From Rhipicephalus microplus (taxonomy: Eukaryota > Arthropoda > Arachnida > Ixodida > Ixodidae), in the NCBI RefSeq assembly GCF_043290135.1, contig NW_027464604.1, positions 751,501 through 815,500 of the forward strand: a DNA stretch of 64,000 bases, read 5' to 3'. Made by a program: the position numbers and the translations under genes. Positions 57,064 to 64,000 of this stretch are shown here, piece by piece. Within the stretch, counting starts at the first letter, position 1. Every line of letters starts with the position of its first letter. Under the pieces are notes generated by a model. The model did not search any database and was not told the origin of the DNA. It saw only the letters and a program-made list of their open reading frames with translations.

Positions 57064-60000
57064 TGCAGTGTTTTTCACCATTACAAGCCGGGAACTGCGA
57101 CATCTAATGTGAAAGCGCATGAAACCATCGTAACGTTGTAGAAAGCATTGTAAAGTAGCGAGTAAAACGTTTTCTAACAACAGAAGTGCGAAGGTTAGGT
57201 TAGGTTAAGTTAGTTTAAGCTAGGTAGCGTCGTGAAACCACCAAAAACGACGTCATCTAACGAGATAGTGTTGTTTTATGGCGAGTACGAAACTGCGATA
57301 GGTGAAATGTTGTGAAAGCACACAAAACGGCATGAACAAGCCAGATACTGCGTGTTGTATCGTTACAAGTGCGAAACTGCTGTATTGTGATATTCTCGTT
57401 GAAGCGCATGCAAGCATCGAGAAACCTAAAGAACGATGTCATTTAGCGAGATACAGCGTTCTGTACTGTAATAAGTTGGTGAAAAACTGTGAGGTCATGC
57501 AAATATCGTAATTGTGAAGGAAACAGTGTAATAGAGCGTTTTTAGATACAAGCGCGAATGTTAGGTTAGGTTAAGATATGAACCGTCGTAAAACCGCATT
57601 AAACAATGTCACTTAGTGAGATGCAGTGTTTTTCACCATTACAAGTCGGGAACTGCGATATCTAATGTGAAAGCGCATGAAACCGTCGTAATGTTGTAGA
57701 AAGCATTCTAAAGTAGCGAGTAAAACGTCTGCTGACGATATAAGTGCGAAGGTTAGGTTAGGTTAAGTTAGTTTAAGCAAGGTAGCGTCGTGAAACCACC
57801 AAAAACGACGTCATCTAACGAGATAGTGTTGTTTTATTGCGAGTGCGAAACTGCGATAGGTGAAATATTGTGAAAGCACACAAAACGGCATGAACATGCC
57901 AGATACTGCTTGTTGTATCGTTACAAGTGCGAAACTGTATACTGTGATATTGTCGTTAAAGCGCATGCAAGCATCCTGAAACCTTAAGGAACGATGTCAT
58001 TTAGCGAGATACAGCGTTCTGTACTGTAATAGATTGGTGAAAAACTGTGAGGTCATGCAAATATCGTAATTGTGAACGAAACAGTGTAATAGAGTGTTTT
58101 TAGATACAAGTGCGAATGTTAGGTTAGGTTAAGATATGAACCGTCGTAAAACCGCATTAAACAATGTCACTTAGTGAGATGCAGTGTTTTTCACCATTAC
58201 AAGTCGGGAACTGCAATATCTCTTGTGAAAGCGCATGAAACCGTCGTAATGTTGTAGAAAGCATTGTAAAGTAGCGAGTAAAACGTTTTCTAACGATAGA
58301 AGTGCGAAGGTTATGTTAGGTTAAGTTATGTTAGTTTAAGCTAGGTAGCGTCGTGAAACCACCAAAAACGACGTCATCTAACGAGATAGTGTTGTTTTAT
58401 TGCGATTACGAAACTGCGATGGGTGAAATGTTGGGAAAGCACACAAAACGGCATGAACAAGCCAGATACTGCGTGTTGTATCGTTACAAGTGCGAAACTG
58501 CTGTATTGTGACATTCTCTTTAAAGCGCATGCAAGCATCGTGAAACCTTAAAGAACGATGTCATTTAGCGAGATACAGCGTTCTGTACTGTAATAAGTTG
58601 GTGAAAAACTGTGAGGTCATGCAAATATCGTAATTGTGAACGAAACAGTGTAATAGAGTGTTTTATACACGTGCAAATGTTAGGTTAGGTTAAGATATGA
58701 ACCGTCGTAAAACCGCAATAAACAATGTCACTTAGTGAGATGCAGTGTTTTTCAACATTACAAGTTGGGAACTGCGATATCTATTGTGAAAGCGCGTGAA
58801 ACCGTCGTAATGTTGTAGAAAGCATTGTGAAGTAGCGAGTAAAACGTTTTCTAACGATAGAAGTGCGAAGGTTGGGTTAGGTTAAGTTAGGTTAAGCTAA
58901 GTAGCGTCGTGAAACCACCAAAAACGACGTCATCTAACGAGATAGTGTTGTTTTATTGCGAGTACGAAACTGCGATAGGTGAAATATTGTGAAAGCACAC
59001 AAAATGGCATGAACTAGCCAGATACTGCGTCTTGGACCGTTACAAGAGCGAAACTGCTATATTGTGATATTCTCGTGAAAGCGCATGAAAGCATCGTGAA
59101 ACCTTAAAGAACGATGTCATTTAGCAAGATACAGCGTTCTGTACTGTACTAGGTTGGTGAAAAACTATGAGGTCATGCAAATATCGCAATTGTGAACGAA
59201 ACAGTGTAATAGAGCGTTTTTAGTTACAAGCGCGAAGATTAGGTTAGGTTAAGATATGAACCGTCGTAAAACTGCATTAAACAATGTCACTTAGTGAGAT
59301 GCAGTGTTTTTCACCATTACAAGTCGGGAACTGCGATATTTAATGTGAAAGCGCATGAAACTGTCGTAATGTTGTAGAAAGCACTGTAAAGTAGCGAGTA
59401 AAACGTTTTCTAACGATAGAAGTGCGTAGGTTAGGTTAGGTTAAGTTAGTTTAAGCTAGGTAGCGTCGTGAAAACACCAAAAACGACGTAATCTAACGAG
59501 ATAGTGTTGTTTTATTGCGCGTACGAAACTGCGATAGGTGAAATGTTGTGAAAGCACACAAAACGGCATGAACCAGCCAGATACTGCGTGTTGTATTGTT
59601 ACAAGTGCGAAACTGCTATACTGTGATATTCTCGTAAAAGCGCATGCAAGCATCGTGAAACCCTAAAGAACGATGTCATTTAGCGAGATACAGCGTTCTG
59701 TACTGTAATAGATTGGTGAAAAACTGTGAGGTCATGCAAATATTGTAATTGTGAACGAAACAGTGTAATAGAGTGTTTTATACACGTGCGAATGTTAGGT
59801 TAGGCTAAGATATGAACCGTCGTAAAACCGCAATAAACAATGTCACTTAGTGAGATGCAGTGTTTTTCACCATTACAAGCCGGGAACTGCGATATCTAAT
59901 GTGAAAGCCTCCGAAACCGTCGTAATGTTGTTGAAAGCATTGTAAAGTAGCGAGTAAAACGATTTCTCACAATAGAAGTGCGAAGGTTATGTTAGGTTGA

Positions 60001-62626
60001 GTTAGTTTAGGCTAGGTAGCGTCGCGAAACCACCAAAAACAACGTCATCTAACGAGATAGTGTTGTTTAATTGCGAGTACGAAACTGCGATAGGTGGAAT
60101 ATTGTGAAACCACACAAAACGGCATGAACAAGCCAGATACTGCGTGTTGTATCGTTACAAGTACGAAACTGCTATATAGTGATATTATCGTTAAAGCGCA
60201 TGCAAGCATCGTGAAACCTTAAAGAACGATGTCATTTAGCGAGATACAGCGTTCTGTACTGTACTAGGTTGGTGAAAAACTATGAGGTCATGCAAATATC
60301 GTAATTGTGAACGAAACAGTGTAATAGAGCGTTTCTAGATACAAGCGCGAATGTTAGGTTAGGTTATAAAGCGTCATAAAACCGCAATAAACAATTTCAG
60401 CTATTGAGATGCAGTGTTTTTCACCATTACAAGTCGGGAACTGCGATATCTAATGTGAAAGCGCATGAAGCCGTCGTAACTTTGTAGAAAGCATTGTAAA
60501 GTAGCGAGTAAAACGTCTTCTAACGATTGAAGTGCGAAGTTTAGGTTAGGTTGAGATAGTTTAAGCTAGGTAGCGTCGTGAATCCACCAAAAACGACGTC
60601 ATCTAACGAGATAGTGTTGTTTTATTGCGATTACGAAACTGCGATGAGTGAAATGTTGTGAAAGCACACAAAACGGCATGAACAAGCCAGATACTGCGTG
60701 TTGTACCGTTACAAGTACGAAACTGCTATATAGTGATATTCTCGTTAAAGCGCATGCAAGCATCGTGAAACCTTAAAGAACGATGTCATTTAGCGAGATA
60801 CAGCGTTCTGTACTGTAATAAGTTGGTGAAAAACTGTGAGGTCATGCAAATATCGTAATTGTGAACGAAACATTGTAATAGGGCGTTTTTAGATTCAAGC
60901 GCGAATGTTAGGTTAGGTTAAGATATGAACCGTCGTAGAACCGCATTAAACAATGTCACTTAGTGAGATGCAGTGTTTTTCACCATTACAAGTCGGGAAC
61001 TGCGATATCTAATGTGAAAGCGCATGAAACCGTCGTAATGTTGTAGAAAGCATTGTAAAGTAGGGAGTAAAACGTTTTCTAACGACAGAAGTGCGAAGGT
61101 TAGTTAGGTTAAGTTAGTTTAAGCTAGGTAGCGTCGCGAAACCACCAAAAACAACGTCATCTAACGAGATAGTGTTGTTTAACCTCGAGTACGAAACTGC
61201 GATAGGTGAAATATTGTGAAACCACACAAAACGGCATGAACAAGCCAGATACTGCGTGTTGTACCGTTACAAGTGCGAAACTGCTGTATTGTGATATTCT
61301 CGTTAAAGCGCATGCAAGCATCGTGGAACCTTAAAGAACGATGTCATTTAGCGAGATACAGCGTTCTGTACTGTAATAAGTTGGTGAAAAACTGTGAGGT
61401 CATGCAAATATCGTAATTGTGAACGAAACATTGTAATAGGGCGTTTTTAGATTCAAGCGCGAATGTTAGGTTAGGTTAAGATATGAACCGTCGTAAAACC
61501 GCATTAAACAATGTCACTTAGTGAGATGCAGTGTTTTTCACCATTACAAGTCGGGAACTGCGATATTTAATGTGAAAGCGCATGAAACCGTCGTAATGTT
61601 GTAGAAAGCATTGTAAAGTAGGGAGTAAAACGTTTTCTAACAACAGAAGTGCGAAGGTTAGGTTAGGTTAAGTTAGTTTAAGCTAGGTAGCGTCGTGAAA
61701 CCACCAAAAACGACGTCATCTAACGAGATAGTGTTGTTTTATTGCGTGTACGAAACTGCGATAGGTGAAATGTTGTGAAAGCACACAAAACGGCATGAAC
61801 AAGCCAGATACTGCGTGTTGTATCGTTACAAGTGCGAAACTGCTATACTGTGATATTCTCGTTAAAGCGCATGCAAGCATCGTGAAACCTTAAAGAACGA
61901 TGTCATTTAGCGAGATACAGCGTTCTGTACTGTAATAGATTGGTGAAAAACTGTGAGGTCATGCAAATATCGTAATTGTGAACGAAACAGTGTAATAGAG
62001 TGTTTTATGCACGTGCGAATGTTAGGTTAGGCTAAGATATGAACCGTCGTAAAACCGCATTAAACAATGTCACTTAGTGAGATGCAGTGTTTTTCACCAT
62101 TACAAGTCGGGAACTGCGATATCTATTGTGAACGCGCATGAAACCGTCGTAATGTTGCAGAAAGCATTGTGAAGTAGCAAGTAAAACGTTTTCTAACGAT
62201 AGAAGTGCGAAGGTTAGTTAGGCTAAGTTAGTTTAAGCTAGGTAGCTTCGTGAAACCACCAAAAAAGACGTCATCTAACGAGATAGTGTTCTTTTATTGT
62301 GAGTACGAAACTGCGATAGGTGAAATGTTGTGAAAGCACACAAAACGGCATGAACAAGCCAGATTCTGCGTGTTGTACCGTTACAAGTGCGAAACTGCTC
62401 TACTGTGATATTCTCGTGAAAGTGCTTGCAAGCATCGTGAAACCTTAAAGAACGATGTCATCTAGCTAGATACAGCGTTATGTACTGTACTAGTTGGTGA
62501 AACACTGTGAGGTCATGCAAATATCGTAATTGTGAACGAAACAGTGTAATAGAGCGTTTTTAGATACGAGTGCAAAGGTTAGGTTAGGTTAAGTCATGAA
62601 GCGGCAAAAAACCGCATCAAACAATG

Positions 62627-62679
62627 TCAGCTATTGAGAATGGAATGGAATGAAAAAACTTTATTTTCAGCTATTGAGA
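62627..62679 (-). mobile_element. 27-bp tail insertion, copy 4
   Basis: Identical insert (62640-62666) and direct repeats (62627-62639, 62667-62679), within the second ten-unit block, 5,616 bp from copy 3. Confidence 0.85.
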
Positions 62680-64000
62680 TGCAGTGTTTTTCACCATTAC
62701 AAGCCGGGAACTGCGACATCTAATGTGAAAGCGCATGAAACCATCGTAACGTTGTAGAAAGCATTGTAAAGTAGCGAGTAAAACGTTTTCTAACGATAGA
62801 AGTGCGAAGGTTATGTTAGGTTAAGTTGTGTTAGTTTAAGCTAGGTAGCCTCGTGAAACCACCAAAAACGACGTCATCTAACGAGATAGTGTTGTTTTAT
62901 GGCGAGTACGAAACTGCGATAGGTGAAATGTTGTGAAAGCACACAAAACGGCATGAACAAGCCAGATACTGCGTGTTGTATCGTTACAAGTGCGAAACTG
63001 CTGTATTGTGATATTCTCGTTAAAGCGCATGCAAGCATCGAGAAACCTAAAGAACGATGTCATTTAGCGAGATACAGCGTTCTGTACTGTAATAAGTTGG
63101 TGAAAAACTGTGAGGTCATGCAAATATCGTAATTGTGAAGGAAACAGTGTAATAGAGCGTTTTTAGATACAAGCGCGAATGTTAGGTTAGGTTAAGATAT
63201 GAACCGTCGTAAAACCGCATTAAACAATGTCACTTAGTGAGATGCAGTGTTTTTCACCATTACAAGTCGGGAACTGCGATATCTAATGTGAAAGCGCATG
63301 AAACCGTCGTAATGTTGTAGAAAGCATTCTAAAGTAGCGAGTAAAACGTCTGCTGACGATATAAGTGCGAAGGTTAGGTTAGGTTAAGTTAGTTTAAGCA
63401 AGGTAGCGTCGTGAAACCACCAAAAACGACGTCATCTAACGAGATAGTGTTGTTTTATTGCGAGTGCGAAACTGCGATAGGTGAAATATTGTGAAAGCAC
63501 ACAAAACGGCATGAACAAGCCAGATACTGCTTGTTGTATCGTTACAAGTGCGAAACTGTATACTGTGATATTGTCGTTAAAGCGCATGCAAGCATCCTGA
63601 AACCTTAAGGAACGATGTCATTTAGCGAGATACAACGTTCTGTACTGTAATAGATTGGTGAAAAACTGTGAGTTCATGCAAATATCGTAATTGTGAACGA
63701 AACAGTGTAATAGAGTGTTTTTAGATACAAGTGCGAATGTTAGGTTAGGTTAAGATATGAACCGTCGTAAAACCGCATTAAACAATGTCACTTAGTGAGA
63801 TGCAGTGTTTTTCACCATTACAAGTCGGGAACTGCAATATCTCTTGTGAAAGCGCATGAAACCGTCGTAATGTTGTAGAAAGCATTGTAAAGTAGCGAGT
63901 AAAACGTTTTCTAACGATAGAAGTGCGAAGGTTATGTTAGGTTAAGTTATGTTAGTTTAAGCTAGGTAGCGTCGTGAAACCACCAAAAACGACGTCATCT

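Larger units (their letters stand above)
32345..64000. repeat. Satellite block 3, ~560-bp units with higher-order repeats
   Basis: 57 unit starts from 32489 to 63961; spacing 553-565 bp except 598-604 bp where a 40-bp insertion is present. It resumes at ATTACAAGTCGGG in the same subunit (A4) where block 2 stops, so blocks 2 and 3 were one array. Three classes of higher-order repeat are annotated separately. The block continues past the window end. The recurrent 65-codon minus-strand frames across it are by-products of homogenised units. Confidence 0.97.
54394..64000. repeat. Ten-unit tandem duplication (~5,616-5,621 bp)
   Basis: Unit starts 54394, 54949, 55507, 56066, 56621, 57219, 57777 and 58340 recur at 60011, 60565, 61123, 61682, 62237, 62840, 63398 and 63961. 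Offsets are 5616-5617 bp for the first five and 5621 bp for the last three. Private variants agree throughout: GTGAATCCACC, TTTAACCTCGAG, ATTGCGTGTACG, TTCGTGAAACC with AAAAAAGACG, and GTCTGCTGACG. The 5-bp change in offset maps to about 57,170-57,230 versus 62,785-62,850, where the two copies carry different versions of the B2/TTAGG region. The second copy runs off the window. Confidence 0.9.

Noticed and set aside
40894..59653. Recurrent 65-codon minus-strand ORFs in satellite units (for example 42568-42765, 44242-44439, 47590-47787)
   Set aside because: They all fall at the same place in the unit, arise from homogenised repeat sequence, lack start context or splice signals, and are absent from units with one substitution. 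They are not genes.
57302..63132. 69-codon + strand ORFs at 57302 and 62923
   Set aside because: Two copies of the same satellite frame within the ten-unit duplication; open by chance.
1..64000. A true telomere
   Set aside because: TTAGG occurs only as 2-3 repeats inside each unit, never as a long uninterrupted array.
1..64000. CENP-B-box-like sites in the satellite
   Set aside because: TTCG and CGGGA elements do occur (AAGTCGGGAACTG) but not with the required spacing and core, so a centromeric role is not supported.

Overview
This is a eukaryotic window, most likely from a hard (ixodid) tick. There is no bacterial gene density, operon or Shine-Dalgarno layout. About 47 kb is satellite DNA carrying short TTAGG arrays, the arthropod telomere pentamer. 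The remainder holds non-LTR retrotransposons and a segment (12,530-12,690) matching, from memory, a repeat that is very common in tick transcripts and genomes. The taxon is an inference from repeats, not from a host gene.

Layout: (1) 1-6,170 satellite; (2) 6,171-18,356, a 12.2-kb non-satellite island with diverged dispersed repeats, a 5'-truncated LINE, a large fold-back and several weak candidate exons on the + strand; (3) 18,357-27,198 satellite; (4) 27,199-32,344, a nested retrotransposon insertion inside one satellite unit; (5) 32,345-64,000 satellite. Using the recurrent GCTAGGTAGCG as unit start I counted 85 unit starts. Normal units are 553-566 bp. Each unit is itself built of six related ~80-107-bp subunits in the order A1-A2-A3-B1-A4-B2, with a TTAGGTTAGG motif ending each B subunit. 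Above the unit level there are nested higher-order periods of about 1,674 bp (3 units), 2,285 bp (4 units, one carrying a 40-bp insertion) and 5,616-5,621 bp (10 units, one carrying the same insertion).

The only convincing protein-coding locus is a near-full-length CR1/L2-group LINE at 27,384-32,290. Its 5' end is a tandem array of 228-bp monomers that look like promoters: CRE-like site, TATA-like box and a six-codon uORF in perfect Kozak context. ORF1 begins with a hydrophobic leader ending in the canonical 2A ribosome-skipping motif GDVEVNPGP, followed by a coiled coil and an L1-ORF1p-like RNA-binding region. ORF2 encodes an AP-type endonuclease and a reverse transcriptase, both with catalytic motifs intact, but it is broken by single-base frameshifts. 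The element ends in a small stem-loop plus an AAAT-repeat tail. The same 3' architecture is found in two other, different LINE fragments in the window.

The satellite unit closes perfectly (566 bp) if 27,199-32,344 is removed, so the LINE locus is a true insertion. The 12.2-kb island does not close in phase, so it is a rearrangement or an assembly join. No tRNA, rRNA, CRISPR or bacterial feature was seen.
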